From: Phaeoceros laevis
Lineage: Eukaryota > Anthocerotophyta > Anthocerotopsida > Notothyladales
NCBI GenBank assembly: GCA_049999765.1
Contig: JBNGIQ010009497.1
Span: 463,672 to 527,671 of the forward strand
DNA length: 64,000 bases
Direction: 5' to 3'
The notes beneath the pieces were generated by a model. It had not been told where the DNA came from. It was given only the letters and a program-made list of their open reading frames with translations, and ran no database searches. Position numbers and translations under genes: made by a program. Shown in pieces: positions 38,549 through 49,645 of the stretch. How positions within the stretch are numbered: the first letter of the stretch is position 1; the number at the start of each line of letters is the position of its first letter.

Positions 38549-41500
38549 ATGGCCCCTCCGTTAGCTGCCGAGATGAGCTGGCGTACTGGCAACCAAAAAC
38601 CTTGGGCAGGTACAGCTCAGACTTCCGACTTGGAGATCGAAATTGGTGGCGTGGATGACGAGTTGCCGGTGCGTTACCCTTGCAGCTTTGCTTGTCGGGT
38701 TTGCCTTTCCTGCCCTGTGGCTGAATCATATTCTCGTGCAGGTAATTTGCAGGTCCTCTGTTGCGGATTCTGCAGCCCAGACAATTCTCGATGGAAGCCA
38801 TCTCCTCTATCAGGGCAACTCTGCGTATCGGCAGGGCAACTATGAAGAGGTTTCTCCTGCCTTTGATTCATCCTCCTCTCTAACTCGTCTAGTGAGAGTT
38901 AGTGTCGATGATATTGCCTGAGCAGCAGCTGATTTTTGACACGGTAGGGATCAAGCCATGCACTTGGAGAGGTCCACTTCAATCACCTCTTTGGCTGAAT
39001 CTGAAAGGTGGCTTACAATTGACGTCTTTGTTAACTCACCTGAATCTCCAGGCACCACATTTATCCTATGTCGAGCTTAGCTTTGACTTACTTTATGTCT
39101 GGCGCAGGCTATTGCGCTTTACTCAAGAGCTCTTCAAGCCCAGTCTCCAGGCACGCCTCTGCTGTTGAGCAATCGGTCTGCTGCCTTTTGCAGGTTTCCT
39201 TCATCACTCAGCTTCGCACGATGCTAGGTTGTGATGCTTGTGGGATCTAAATTCTTGAAAAGTAAGAATTTCCTAGAATTGCTGGGGCAAACAGGACACT
39301 CTCTTGTCCCTCTGTGTGTCAAAATGGTTGTACGTTGGTAATGTCTGCGTCTACTGGCATTTATATGTTGCAGCATAACTAGCTACAGCGCTTTTTCTCC
39401 TACTCTGTAATTCCAAAACTATCGACTCAAAAGATTAGGTGCCACTAGTCGCAAGTATAAGTGGTCAAGTCTTTGGGGTGAATTTTATGCCGAAACTCTA
39501 GCATGCTACCACACTGCCCGCTGCACTGGACAATTTATGTGCCCTTGCTGGTGTATCACTTCAGTTACTGCAGATTTTATAGATCACAGACAGCATGGGA
39601 GGGCATGAGGCTGTAACAACTCTTCTTTTGCACACGTGAAGAGCATAGCCTTTTTACAAAGATAACCCCAGATCTGGCCCATGATAGCTTTCACCAGAAT
39701 TTTCTTCAGTGCTAACGTCTTAGATTGCAGCATAGAATGTCGGTGGCTTGCCTTCAGAGCGTGATTGATGTGAAAGTACTTGTATATTCTGGCCCCTAGA
39801 CAGTTGTACTACCTTCGCCAGTACAGTTTGTGTTTCTCTCTGGCATGGCATTGTGGCAACTGGATGGCTTTGAGCTGAAGCGCTTCATGTGCACTGTTCT
39901 GTTTTGTCTTCAGCCTAAGCAAGATGCTGAGGAAGATGCCTGCAGCCCTATCGGAGGAGAAGGCGCTTTATGGATTGGATCCCATGTCACTGGTACAGGT
40001 GAGCTTACTGGCATTGTGCTGGTGTAGTCACATTCTGTTGTCTTGTGTTCTAACTTCCGTTTTTTCTTTGGACAGCTTGCCCTGAAAGATGCTGAAAAGC
40101 TTCTCAAGCTGTGCAGCCAGTGGCCAAAAGCCTACTTTCGGAAAGGTTCAGCGCTTGTTATGGTACCCACTCTTTTGTGAAATTGGTACATGTATGTTGA
40201 GGCTGGTGGCCCAGGCCATTCCATCTAGTGCTACTTGGCAGAGAGAACGTGCTAAGCTACACATATGGCATGTGTGCAGCTAGAGGAGTATGAGGACGCC
40301 CGGGAGGTATTTCTGTCTGGTTTGCAGATGGACCCCACATGGTATGGTGTCCGATGTTGGTTTGTCAAACAACATGTGTGCCACTGCTTTTCGTGAACTG
40401 AAGTTGGTGGTTGCATTGTTTGGTGCAAGAGGTTGGGGACATCAACACATCTTTGTGATAAACTATCACAAAAAGCGACACCTAAACTTTTGCTGTCCTG
40501 GTCTGTCATACAGCTTGCAGCTGCAGGGCGCACTCCGAGAGATATCTGGTCAGGATCTGCTGAATGAGAAGACGAAACGAGCTACAGTGCAGCGATCTGA
40601 TGACTTCGATTGTATACTGTGCCTCAAGCTGCTCTTCAACCCTATCACGACCCCTTGTGGACATACCTTCTGCCGCTCCTGCCTTCTTCAAGCCATGGAC
40701 CATGGTACATTTGATGTACCATGGCCATCATTTAATGCTGGCTTGATCTCACTAAGGTGGTGGTTCCTTGTACTGTGTGTTCGATTCTAAACTGATTGTC
40801 CAAGCGTTATACTGCCTCTGCAGGCAACAAATGTCCAATGTGCAGAACTGTCTTATTTGTGACACCGAAGACTTATCCCCTGAGGTGCTCTGATGGGACC
40901 TGCCAGATCGCTTGTTGTCTGCTCCATTATTCAGTTCAAAATGACATGATTGCTGTAGAAGGGAATTTCTAACTTCTAGCCTGTCCCACCAGTGTTACTC
41001 TGAATAATATAATTCAGCGCAACTTCCCAGAGGAGTATGCAGAAAGGAAAACCGAGATGGATGCCATAACCCTCGCTGGAGAGGAGATATTGCCTTTATT
41101 TGTCATGGACGTTGTTTTGCCCTGCGAAAAAATGCCTCTAAACATTTTTGAGCCTCGCTACCGTCTCATGGTGAATGCTGATCACAGCTGCCTTTCTTGC
41201 TTCACTGAATAGTCTTGTTTGTGCATTCTGGGGCATAAATCTTCCACGCATGCAGACTGCCTGAAGGTCTGAGATTCAGGTTCTAAGCTAGCATGGGTCT
41301 GCGCAGGTGAGGAGAATCATGGAAGGCAACCATCGCATGGGCATGGTATAGTGTAGCCCTTATTTTTTGGTCTATAGTCCTCTGGTTAAGGCTCTTCTAC
41401 TGTCTACGATGTTACTGCTTGGTCATGACAAGGATGTGTATCTGATTAACAATGTCTCTTTCCGGGTTTGCAGGTCGGAATTGACCGTGTGACGGGAACG

Positions 41501-42818
41501 CTTGCTGATGTAGGCTGTGAAGTAGAGATTTGTGAGTGAGTATCATCAATTGTTCAGCTTGCCATGAGCAAACGTCCGGAGGTTCCGGTCTAAGATAGTA
41601 TTGGGTGTTTGCAGATGTGAGCCTACGCACGATGGCCGCTTTCACTTAGAGGTTAGTGACTTCGCAGCTGGGGATTGTGGTTGGTGAGTCTGCAGCTGGC
41701 TGAATGTGTGCCCGCCTGCTCCTTATTGTGTAGGTGGAAGGAAGACGCCGGTGCCGCATTACCAAAACATGGGACCAGGATGGGTACGTGGCATCACATC
41801 CTCATGGCTTAGGCAGTGAGCGGATCTACATGGATGCTAATGTGGACTTCTTGCTTGTGGCTTCTACTCTGTCAAGCTTTTAGTTGCTAGTGATGCATAT
41901 TTTGTTCCTTTCATACTGATATTCTTCATTTGGGAAAGCAGTTACCGGGTTGGACAGGTTCAATGGCTTAAAGATACAGTCCCAGCAGAGGGGTCTCAGG
42001 AAAAGGAGCAGGTTGGTCTGTTGATTTCTCTTCTTTGAATTTAACTGGAGGGTCATCATTCACCAACCTGCAATGAACTTTCGGATCAGCTGACCTGGTT
42101 GGCAGAGCTGGCTCTTTGTCTGATTTGCCATAGCTCCTTGATCTCTATGTTTTAGATGCAAGAACTGACAAAAACAGCAGCGGAAGCTGCCCGTTTTTGG
42201 CTGTCTCGGGTACAAGAGACATCCCGAACTGGTGAGTCATGTGCCTTGCAGGACCTCTGAGTATCGTGCTGTGCAATAAACGAGTTGTTAACCAATTAGT
42301 GATTCGCATCACGGATTCTTTTTTCGCAGATCGGCGGAGGAGCATTTCAGATTTGATGAATCATGCAGATGGGATGCCAAGTACTTGTGATGCCGAAAAG
42401 TTCAGCTTTTGGGTATGACCAAGGATTACTTCGTTTCTAGTTGTTTGTTTACACTCTCTTGACGCTGCCGTTTTTCCTTAATACATAGTTCTCGGAATGA
42501 AACCATTCTCTCCAGGATATGCCAGGGAGTGGAGTCCTGATGTGAAATCTGACATTTACTGGCATTTGTATGCAGGTTGCAAATATGCTGCATCTAAGGT
42601 CTACGGACAAGCTAAAGTTACTTCGGATGACAGACACTCGAGAGGTGTTGATCTCTGACACTGTTTGGTCTCTCTGACTGTGTGTGGTCTCTCTTCCTGT
42701 GTTTGATCTCAGCGCGCTATTTGTGGAGGTTTTTATCACCTGTTTCTCTGTGCAGCGGTTGAAAGAAGAACTGGATTTCCTTCAAGGTGGTCAATGTCAA
42801 GGATGTCGTGTGCAATGA
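38549..42818 (+). CDS. TPR-RING-LON substrate-binding domain protein (LONRF-like E3 ligase)
   Basis: A many-exon gene with GT-AG borders throughout. Start MAPPLAAEMSWR at 38549 in GCCATGG context. The TPR part reads ILDGSHLLYQGNSAYRQGNYEE, AIALYSRALQAQ, LLLSNRSAAFCR, LYGLDPM, LALKDAEKLLKLCSQWPKAYFRKGSALVM and LEEYEDAREVFLSGLQMDP. A C3HC4 RING follows: CILCLKLLFNPITTPCGHTFCRSCLLQAM, then KCPMCRT. The LON N-terminal (substrate-binding) domain reads NIIQRNFPEEYAERK, LPLFVMDVVLPCEKMPLNIFEPRYRLM, RRIMEGNHRMGM, GTLADVGCEVEI, DGRFHLEVEGRRRCRI and YRVGQVQWL. The tail ends LDFLQGGQCQGCRVQ. There is no ATPase or peptidase part, so it is not the Lon protease. By analogy with LONRF proteins it is a predicted cytosolic or nuclear ubiquitin ligase. 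Confidence 0.92.
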
Positions 42819-45489
42819 GAGTGGGCTACCGTTAATGAGAAAGCGTATCTGTCTAGCACGGTCATGGACGCTTCTCTCATGAACTGGCACGCTGTAGAAT
42901 TTATACTGCGGCCATGAGATAGGAGGTGGGACAGATTTGTATTATTAGACTTACACAGGTCCAGTGTACAAGTAGACCTGTGTTCAGAATAATCAGCAGT
43001 TTGTCATTCTTTGTTAGCAGCTACAAGTAATAGTGTGGCTTATGTTGTGAAGTAAAGCGGAGGTTCGTGCGGATGAAGGCGAAGTTAATTTGTGGTGTTT
43101 GTCGGGGCCATTGTGCGCCAACCTTCGGGTATGCTTGATTTACAGTTAAAATGACCACCAGTGGTGCCACCTCGAGCCCTTTGAACGAAGCTATTACAAT
43201 CTGGAGTTGCTGAAAGGCACATGATGTGAGACGGTTTCCTGAAGCGGCCAACCTTGCCCGGGTTTGGACTGTGGTTCTGTCAGTGAGGTCATGCCTCCAC
43301 GGAAACTTTATTTTCTGGTGGATGGTCGTGATCAGGAGTAGTCTACCGGAGCTCACAACCACTCGGGATTCCCGCTTGAGAGGTGCAGCTCATCGCCGGC
43401 AATCAGGTTGTCCTCACTTGCCATCCACGTCCTTGTTATGGGCGAGCCTTTCGCTGCTAGTGGACGGCATTGAAGGATGCGTCGCAGGATCCTTACGTCC
43501 GAAGTGGACCAGCATCAGAATTGGGTTGCCTAGCGATTCTGGTGTATGAAGGACATCTGTGAACTCCTTGTCCGTAACGCTCCCTACATTTGAGGTTTTC
43601 TTCACTCAGAAAAATAAACAAGTACGCGAGGGCTTGGGATACACAGATGACGTCAAAGGTTGAGTTTGACAGGGGAGTAAAAAAAGAAATGTCACAGTCT
43701 CAAAGGTGACCGACAAGTCGAGAGCAGGAACGCAGGGACTAAAACATGAAAGACACGAGTGCTCTTCTGAGTCCCTCTCTTTGAATTCCGGGAGTTTCGA
43801 TTGAGAGGATCTGCTTGGAGTGGATGCGGGACTAGTTGGTGCTACGAGGTGCTAAGAGGTCCTAGCTGAGAGGCCTAGCCGCGAGCGGCAAAAATGTTGC
43901 AGTTCTGGCTTTGTTATCCAACTGCTAACGTGCTGCATGCGAGAGATCGTAGCCGATGTTCCGGTCAATAGTTGTTAAACAATAGCAACAAAGCTTAGTC
44001 CTATTCTCCGGCTCGGTACTCAGCCTCAGCGGTGCTGTGGTGGGGGATCAGAGCGGAGGCAGCCAGTCCGCCATCAACCAATGGTTGTCCTGCAAAAACT
44101 TGTCCAAGGTTGTAGCTAGGTTTGCCCACAGACCTCAACTGGGTAGAGTAATGAGGGCTGCAGACGTCTCCTGACACTGTTTGGTAGCTAGTCAGTTGAA
44201 GGTCAGGCTGACCTCAATTTCAGAACTTGTTACCTTGCTTGGTTGTGCTTGCCATTATTACTGGCTTGTTGTTAGAGTATGTTGTCTCTAGCGTAGTCAT
44301 GGTGGAGAGCCGCATTTTGGTGCTGTGCTTTACTTGTGTTCTCTACGTGCAAGGCAGTGTTCGAGGCCTAGGTCCAGATCTATCGGGACTGCTAATCAGA
44401 ATCAGGCATCGGAGGCTGCTTTTGATTAGCTTGTGATCTGTAGCTAGCTGTTCATTGAGTTAGTTGAAACACTAAACAGCTGACATGTTGTAGGGCTTCA
44501 GTCCATGCCATCTGCTTACTGCAAAAAGTGTCAAGTGGCCTACTGAGCACCGGAAGAATACGACCCCGGCAGAATCAAGCAGCAGGAAAAGCTTGTTCAT
44601 GAGTTCCTGCATGATCTTTGGATGGTGTCAGCTTTGTACCTCGTTTCTAGGTCGCATCTGGGGCTCTGTTTCGAGATGTTATAATCTGCATGAAATCAAC
44701 GGTGTACTACTATACTATGTTCAATGCTTCTACTACTGCAGCTGCGGGGGTGGAGAAAAAGGCAAGTGTCAAGGATATGGGAAAAAGCAATGGCCAGAGA
44801 AACAGGTTGCACGAGGATGACATGAGTGTTTGCATGCAGAATGAGTTTGCGAGTGACAAAGTTTTGTGACCCTTACTGCAGCTGGAGCTTCATCATAATG
44901 TTGGTTGGAGATTATGCAGGGATGTGCGGAAGGTGCTCTCGTGAGTAAATAAAACCTAGTGAAAACCACGGCTTGCAAGTGTATGGACGTGTACTGGAGT
45001 CAGCTTGAAGGTCAACCTTTTGGTGACCTCTGCTATGTGCGAGTGTATAGCGAGCTTGTAGTGCAATTGCAAAGATGGCCAGCTAGCATGCTGCACTAGT
45101 AGGGCAGCCCTGCAGGAAGACTCAGAAGAGAACGAGGAAGAAGCAGACAATCAAATATGCAGTTGCCGTGAAACAGAAAGAATGAACCTCCTTTCCCAAG
45201 GTCTGGACAAGCGCTGTGTGGCTGCAGAACAGAGTAGGCTTCACAATCAGGCCGACCACGTGCTTGGAGCCATGGAGCTCCCAAAACCTGCAGAAATGTC
45301 CTCATTCCTGGAGCCCGAAGTAGGGAGCTGAGAGTCTAAATACGGCTTGCTGGAGGTTCACCTGAGCAGTAGCTGTCGATGCTGTTAGGGGCCAGCACTA
45401 GCACCAAGTAAAGCACAGCACCAAAATGCTGCAAGCTGTTTGACGGTCTGGCCACAAGGAAAAGTCATGGTAAGTTGGTATGCTAAGCC
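42819..45489. other. 2.7 kb without a supported gene
   Basis: Begins with the 3' UTR of the LON-RING gene. Open frames at 43021-43605, 44227-44436 and 44769-45305 have no recognisable motif or splice structure. The sequence has ordinary composition and no obvious repeat. It may contain old decayed elements that cannot be named. Confidence 0.4.
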
Positions 45490-46465
45490 TTGGCTTGGTC
45501 CCCAGGTGCTCGCATTGTGTGCAAGTATGGAGCAGGAAGGCCCTATTTAGCACATAGTGTTCCGTATGCTTGTTTCCTGAAAGCTTGTGCAAGTGCTGAT
45601 GCTCTAGCTACAGCAGGGCACTTGCCTCGTAGATATGTATGCAAAATGTGGCCAGTTGAAAGATGCAAGCGAAGTGTTTGACAGTCTGTCCACAGAGAAT
45701 GCCGTAGCATGGGCTGCCATGATAAATGGGTATGCTCAGGACGGGCTCGGTCCCCTGGCAGTCGCGTTGTATTCAAGTATGGAGCAGGAAGGCCTGATTT
45801 TAGTAAACGATGTTAGGTATGTTTGCCTCCTGGCAGCTTGTGCAAGTGCTAGTGCTCTACAGCTGGGCAGGCAGCTGCATTCAGGGATCCTTGAACGGCA
45901 GCTTCTTGAAGGTGACAAAATTCTAGGCAGTTGCCTCTTAGAGATGTATGCAGAGTGTGGTCATGTAGAGATGTATGCAGAATGTGGTCATGACCACATT
46001 CTGCATACATCTCAGTTGGAAGATGCACGCAAAGTGTCCACAAGGAATTCGGCAACATGGAAATGCTATGATAAATGATTGTATGTAGAAACAATGAAGG
46101 CCGCAATGCTACCTGTAGCCTGTTTCGACGATATGATGCTGGCTGGTATTCAGTCGAACGACACCACATTTACTTGCAAGCTTAAGCCGTCTTGTAGCAT
46201 GCAGTAATGTGGGGGTGGTCAGTAGGGATCGACAGTATTCGTGAAACAGCATGGCCTTAATCCGACAACTGAGCATTATAATGGCGTGAATCTCTTGGGC
46301 AGGCAGGCCATTTAGGCGAGGCAGAGAGGATGCTTTTATCGACTGGGTGCAAGGCCAATGCTGTTGGGTTGATGTCATTGCTGAACGCAGTTTAAATAAT
46401 GTCATTGCTTCAGGAACGCCTGCAACAGTCATGGGGATAAAGAGCGCGGTGAACACTGTGCTTTG
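45490..46465 (+). pseudogene. PLS-class pentatricopeptide repeat pseudogene
   Basis: Repeats typical of plant PLS PPR proteins are readable but spread over several frames. They include YACFLKACASADALATAGH, LVDMYAKCGQLKDASEVFD, NAVAWAAMINGYAQDG, LYSSMEQEGL, YVCLLAACASASALQLGRQLH, LLEMYAECGHV and near 46230-46320 a decayed HGLNPTTEHYNGVNLLGR, the usual C-terminal PPR/E-motif lead-in, here followed by an in-frame stop. The longest intact frame is 45635-46078 (147 codons). Insertion of a palindrome at 45968-46013 and frame breaks on both sides show it is not a working gene. Intact relatives act in organellar RNA editing or processing. Confidence 0.85.
45941..46013. repeat. 27-bp direct repeat followed by a perfect 46-bp palindrome
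   Basis: GAGATGTATGCAGAGTGTGG at 45941 starts a 27-base unit repeated from 45968. The second unit's first 23 bases (45968-45990) are followed without spacer by their exact reverse complement (45991-46013). The palindrome duplicates the EMYAECGHD codons in both orientations. Confidence 0.95.
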
Positions 46466-46608
46466 AAAGTTGTGATCATGGCAAAACGACCATGTGTATT
46501 GCTCTAGTCTAAGAGTGAGACGCTAGCTATGTTGTTCCAGCTCGAGAGGAGTGAACAACCAAAGTCTGCAAAGTCTTGTCTTGAAGTACCAGGAACGCAG
46601 AATGTTCA

Positions 46609-46655
46609 TCCAAGCACGCTCCCAGCTCCAAGCACGCTCCCAGCTCCAAGCACGC
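46609..46655 (+). repeat. 18-bp tandem repeat
   Basis: CCAAGCACGCTCCCAGCT is present about 2.5 times in direct tandem just past the 3' end of the minus-strand WRC-Hir gene. Confidence 0.85.
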
Positions 46656-46721
46656 TTCAAGATTTCCTTTCAAGAGTACTCAAGATTGAAAGGAGCTGGA
46701 CCTGTCACCCACAAATTTATA

Positions 46722-48011
46722 CTAGAGCCTGAGCCAGCGTTGCCTCTCGAGGTCGTAGGTGAAGGAGTTGCCATTGACGAGGTCCAGCACAGGCAATTCC
46801 GCGTCTGAGAGGCTTGCCTTCACCACTCTTAGGCTCTGTGGAAGATCCTGGTACCCCACATTACATGTACCGTAGTGTCGACGATACAGGCTAGTGTGCA
46901 AGCCAACTTTGAGCAACGACACTGCCCCGCCACCACTGCTGTCCTGAAAATCCCACAGATGCACCACCCCGCCCCCTGTGACACAGAGCAGCTTCCGCAT
47001 GGTGCTCCCCATCCGACACCCCATGAATGCAATATTGGAGTCGAGAACTATCTCCAACGGCCACTCCACCACAGCTCCACACAGGTCGAAGATCAGGAGC
47101 CGCCCGCGGTCCCCCGCCACAGCCCACAGCGAGTCCCCGTTCCCGCGCAGAGCGATGGGGTTGGCCCGCACTGTGGCCTCCCACAGCACCTCACTCGCAG
47201 TCGAGGTAGCCACAGAGCAGGTGACGAGCGCCAGGCGCACCCCCTCCCCGTCCGCCTCCGAGCTCTCGACTGGCACGGCTTGCAAGCACTTGAAGGAGTC
47301 CTCGCCGTCGCAGGTGAAGACCAGGTGCTCCGGGGAGGCGGGCAAGGCTGCTCCTTCCCCTCTCAGCTGCTTCAAGGCGGGGGAGCCCGCCATCAACCTG
47401 GCGAACTGGGCGCTGCCACTTGGCGGCCATCGCGGCCTGCTGCGCCTGCTGGAATGCATCTGCAGGGCCAAGTGAACTCTTGTCGGACCAAGAACCAGCG
47501 CCGGCTCCAGTGGCTGCTCACGATCGCTGTCCTTCAAGGTGGTTTCCTCCTGCACCACCGGATTCTCCTCGGCCACCCTCTTCAGCCTGGCTAAGGCTGC
47601 AATCCTGGCTGCCTTCTTCAGTCCAACCTGGAAAGGGAGTGGTGGCTGCCCTAGTGGCTCCCCCGCGGGCTTCGGCTCCACCTCCTTCAGGTGATCCTGA
47701 GCAGCTGCTTGTTTCCTCAAGACCACTCTGGCGGCCCGGGCCCTGTTCAAGATGAGATGGTGTTGGCAGGTCGCCCGCGCGCCCTGCCACGGCTTTACTG
47801 GAGCAACGCCAAATGCTAGCTGTACCAGTCTTGCTCTTTTTGCAAACTTTTTGGCCGCACCGCTCGGCAACCGCCACGACCTCGAGCTCCTCCCCGGAGT
47901 CCCCGCGCGTCTCCATCCCCGGAAGTCCTTCAGCAGCTCCGGCAAACCACGGCTGGTTTGGGACGCTTCCAACTGTTTTGAAGGGGGGAGGGAACCTGGC
48001 TGAAGAGGCAT
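46722..48011 (-). CDS. WRC-Hir family protein, copy 1 (WRC motif frameshifted)
   Basis: An open frame of 429 residues from ATG 48011. Residues about 230-429 resemble the C-terminal Hir domain of the histone chaperone HIRA: LWEATVRANPIALRGNGDSLW, GRLLIFDLCGAVVEW, IAFMGCRMGS, KLLCVTGGGVVHLWDF, SLRVVKASLSD and FTYDLERQRWLRL (compare LLWTxxxTGKxxxLxGNxxFW and LFDMSLMCWLRV in HIRA). The middle shares LGQPPLPFQVGLKKAARIAA with copy 2. The WRC-like motif is split between two frames. The Cys-rich first half (RCGQKVCKKSKTG-ASIWRC) lies in the frame opening at ATG 47916. The C-x2-H end (CQHH) lies in the main frame. The spacing, 34 bases instead of 30, implies a one-base frame change. Either a sequencing error or a damaged gene; the N-terminal 60 residues of this frame are then artificial. 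Confidence 0.6.
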   Translation of the reverse strand: MPLQPGSLPPSKQLEASQTSRGLPELLKDFRGWRRAGTPGRSSRSWRLPSGAAKKFAKRARLVQLAFGVAPVKPWQGARATCQHHLILNRARAARVVLRKQAAAQDHLKEVEPKPAGEPLGQPPLPFQVGLKKAARIAALARLKRVAEENPVVQEETTLKDSDREQPLEPALVLGPTRVHLALQMHSSRRSRPRWPPSGSAQFARLMAGSPALKQLRGEGAALPASPEHLVFTCDGEDSFKCLQAVPVESSEADGEGVRLALVTCSVATSTASEVLWEATVRANPIALRGNGDSLWAVAGDRGRLLIFDLCGAVVEWPLEIVLDSNIAFMGCRMGSTMRKLLCVTGGGVVHLWDFQDSSGGGAVSLLKVGLHTSLYRRHYGTCNVGYQDLPQSLRVVKASLSDAELPVLDLVNGNSFTYDLERQRWLRL

Positions 48012-48153
48012 GATTTGGTGTTCCCGCTTGTAAGCCAAGCTAACCCCACGCCAGGTCAGGCCTGTACGAATTCCACCCTTCTCCTTTTCCTTCTCCTAGA
48101 AGTTTCACAAGGCGGCCGCCACAGCCTCCCGAGCTCTGGACAGAGAACCAGCG
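48012..48153. promoter_or_regulatory. 142-bp spacer between divergent WRC-Hir copies
   Basis: The two damaged family members are head to head with only 142 bases between their open frames (about 240 if the likelier ATG at 47916 is used), so any promoter would be shared. The arrangement suggests an inverted duplication. Confidence 0.45.
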
Positions 48154-49116
48154 ATGGCGCCCAGGAAGAAGAGCGAGGCTCCCAAGCGACGGAGGACCAT
48201 TCAGGATCCCAATCGCCCGCCGCCCGCCACAGAGGTGCCAGATGCGCTTCGCTGCGGGCGGCGGTTCGGGGACGTCCAAGTCCAGATTCGGTCACTGGGA
48301 ATTCGAAGGATTGCGCAGTGGCGGTGCCCTTACCCACGCCTCCCGGGGCTGTCACTGTGCGAGAAGCACCACAAGTACATCATCGACAGGCGGATCCGGA
48401 AGAAGGAGGCTGCAGCTTTGGCTTCCCGGAAGCGGCAGCCCGCACAAGTTGCAGAAGGCAATGGCGGCCGGCAGTACGGCTCTCTTTCCCGATCGGAGGC
48501 CACAGAGTCCGAGTCAGAATCGGAGGACACAGAATCCGAGCCAGAAGAGCCACCAGCAATTCGCTCTCTCTGTTCCGACGAAGTGCCTTCGGCTGTGAAG
48601 AAGCAGGCCCTGATTGACAGACAGCACCGGAAGAAGCGTCAGGTGGAGCAGGAGAATCCCGCGGAGGAGCCACTGGGACAGCCACCACTCCCTTCCCAGG
48701 TCGGGCTGAAGAGGGCAGCGAGGATTGCAGCCTTAGCCAGGCTCAAGAGGGTGGCTAAGGAGCCCGAGGAGAATCCATGGCCAGTGGTACGGCAGCCACT
48801 GCCAGCTGCACCCGCGGATCCCCAGCTGGGTGCCAAGAAGGCAGCCAGGATTGCAGCGGCCGGCAGGGTTAGACGCAAGGCTGCTGCAGCTGATGCATTG
48901 GAGAAGAAACGCGCGGAACGGGCAGGATCAACGGGACAGGAGGAGAAGCTTGAGGCGGATCATGAAGGCTTGTGTGCTCGGGCTGGGGTCGGGGTGAGGA
49001 AGCTTAATTATAAGCAGCGGGAAGGGGAGCAAGGTTCTTGCAGCAAGTGGAGGACATCGTGGTGGTCGGGAAGCCGCAGCTTGAGCCCGTCATGGTACAC
49101 GGTGCCTGGTGACTGA
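48154..49116 (+). CDS. WRC-Hir family protein, copy 2 (truncated by frameshift)
   Basis: A 320-residue frame starting MAPRKKSEAPKRRR, a basic nuclear-type N-terminus. The WRC-like motif has C34, C58, C69 and H72 (AQWRCPYPRLPGLSLCEKHH). An acidic Ser/Glu stretch (SESESEDTESEPEE) follows at about 110-132. The LGQPPLPSQVGLKRAARIAA block is repeated as PQLGAKKAARIAAAGR. It ends at a stop where the family protein should continue into the Hir-like domain; the last 40 residues are probably out of frame. By itself it would be a small WRC protein without the propeller half. The remains of that half lie directly downstream in other frames. Confidence 0.6.
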   Translation: MAPRKKSEAPKRRRTIQDPNRPPPATEVPDALRCGRRFGDVQVQIRSLGIRRIAQWRCPYPRLPGLSLCEKHHKYIIDRRIRKKEAAALASRKRQPAQVAEGNGGRQYGSLSRSEATESESESEDTESEPEEPPAIRSLCSDEVPSAVKKQALIDRQHRKKRQVEQENPAEEPLGQPPLPSQVGLKRAARIAALARLKRVAKEPEENPWPVVRQPLPAAPADPQLGAKKAARIAAAGRVRRKAAAADALEKKRAERAGSTGQEEKLEADHEGLCARAGVGVRKLNYKQREGEQGSCSKWRTSWWSGSRSLSPSWYTVPGD

Positions 49117-49645
49117 GGGAGTGTACCTCCGCAGCTTCACAGAGGCCCGTCAGAGTAGGAAGCACGGGGAGAGGTTTTCCGTGGCTCTTGTGGACGGGAG
49201 AATCGGCAGCCGTGGAAGCAGGGGCTGGAAGGGAGGCCGATGGGGGTGGGAGGGAAAACGGGGTCCCTCTTCTGGGAGGTCACACTGGAGCTTCTCCGGA
49301 GACAGGGAGTGTGCTGCAAGCCTGGACGTGGGAGGCCTCGGGGGAGGGGAGGGACGTCCCTGTGCAACAGGAGAAGGGCACGATGATCCCGCTCGACTCC
49401 ACGTTTAAGGTGCTCGAGCGGACGCAGTGGATACTTCTGAGCGTCATCAAGAAGGGGACACTCCACATGCTGGATTTCTCGCTGGGTGGGGTTCCAAGCA
49501 AATGTTCTTGAAACTTGGTTGATGTCTCTGTGCGAAAGGTGCTCTATAACTTGTTCTTCGGGATGGCTTATGGGGACTACAGCGACATGGAGTGGAGGTT
49601 GACTGTGCCCAAGTCGTCTGTGCATGTGGTCAGTGCTCGCTAGCT
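49113..49645 (+). pseudogene. Decayed Hir-like half of copy 2
   Basis: Three frames in succession match the intact copy at 56.0-57.5 kb: EGVYLRSF and FSVALVDG, then GRPMGVGGKTGSLFWEVTLE, then LDSTFKVLERTQWILL, KKGTLHMLDFS and, after another break, VRKVLYNLFFGMAYGDYSDMEW. Each switch needs an insertion or deletion, so at least three frameshifts separate it from a working gene. Homology stops near 49640. Confidence 0.75.

Noticed and set aside
38549-42818. Lon protease
   Set aside because: Only the N-terminal LON substrate-binding domain is present, with TPR and RING; no AAA or Ser-Lys peptidase part.
45490-46465. Functional PPR gene
   Set aside because: Frame breaks, an in-frame stop in the C-terminal repeats and the inverted insertion leave no full-length product.
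46875-47594. Plus-strand 239-codon frame
   Set aside because: Antisense to the WRC-Hir gene, whose minus-strand frame carries recognisable Hir-like motifs.
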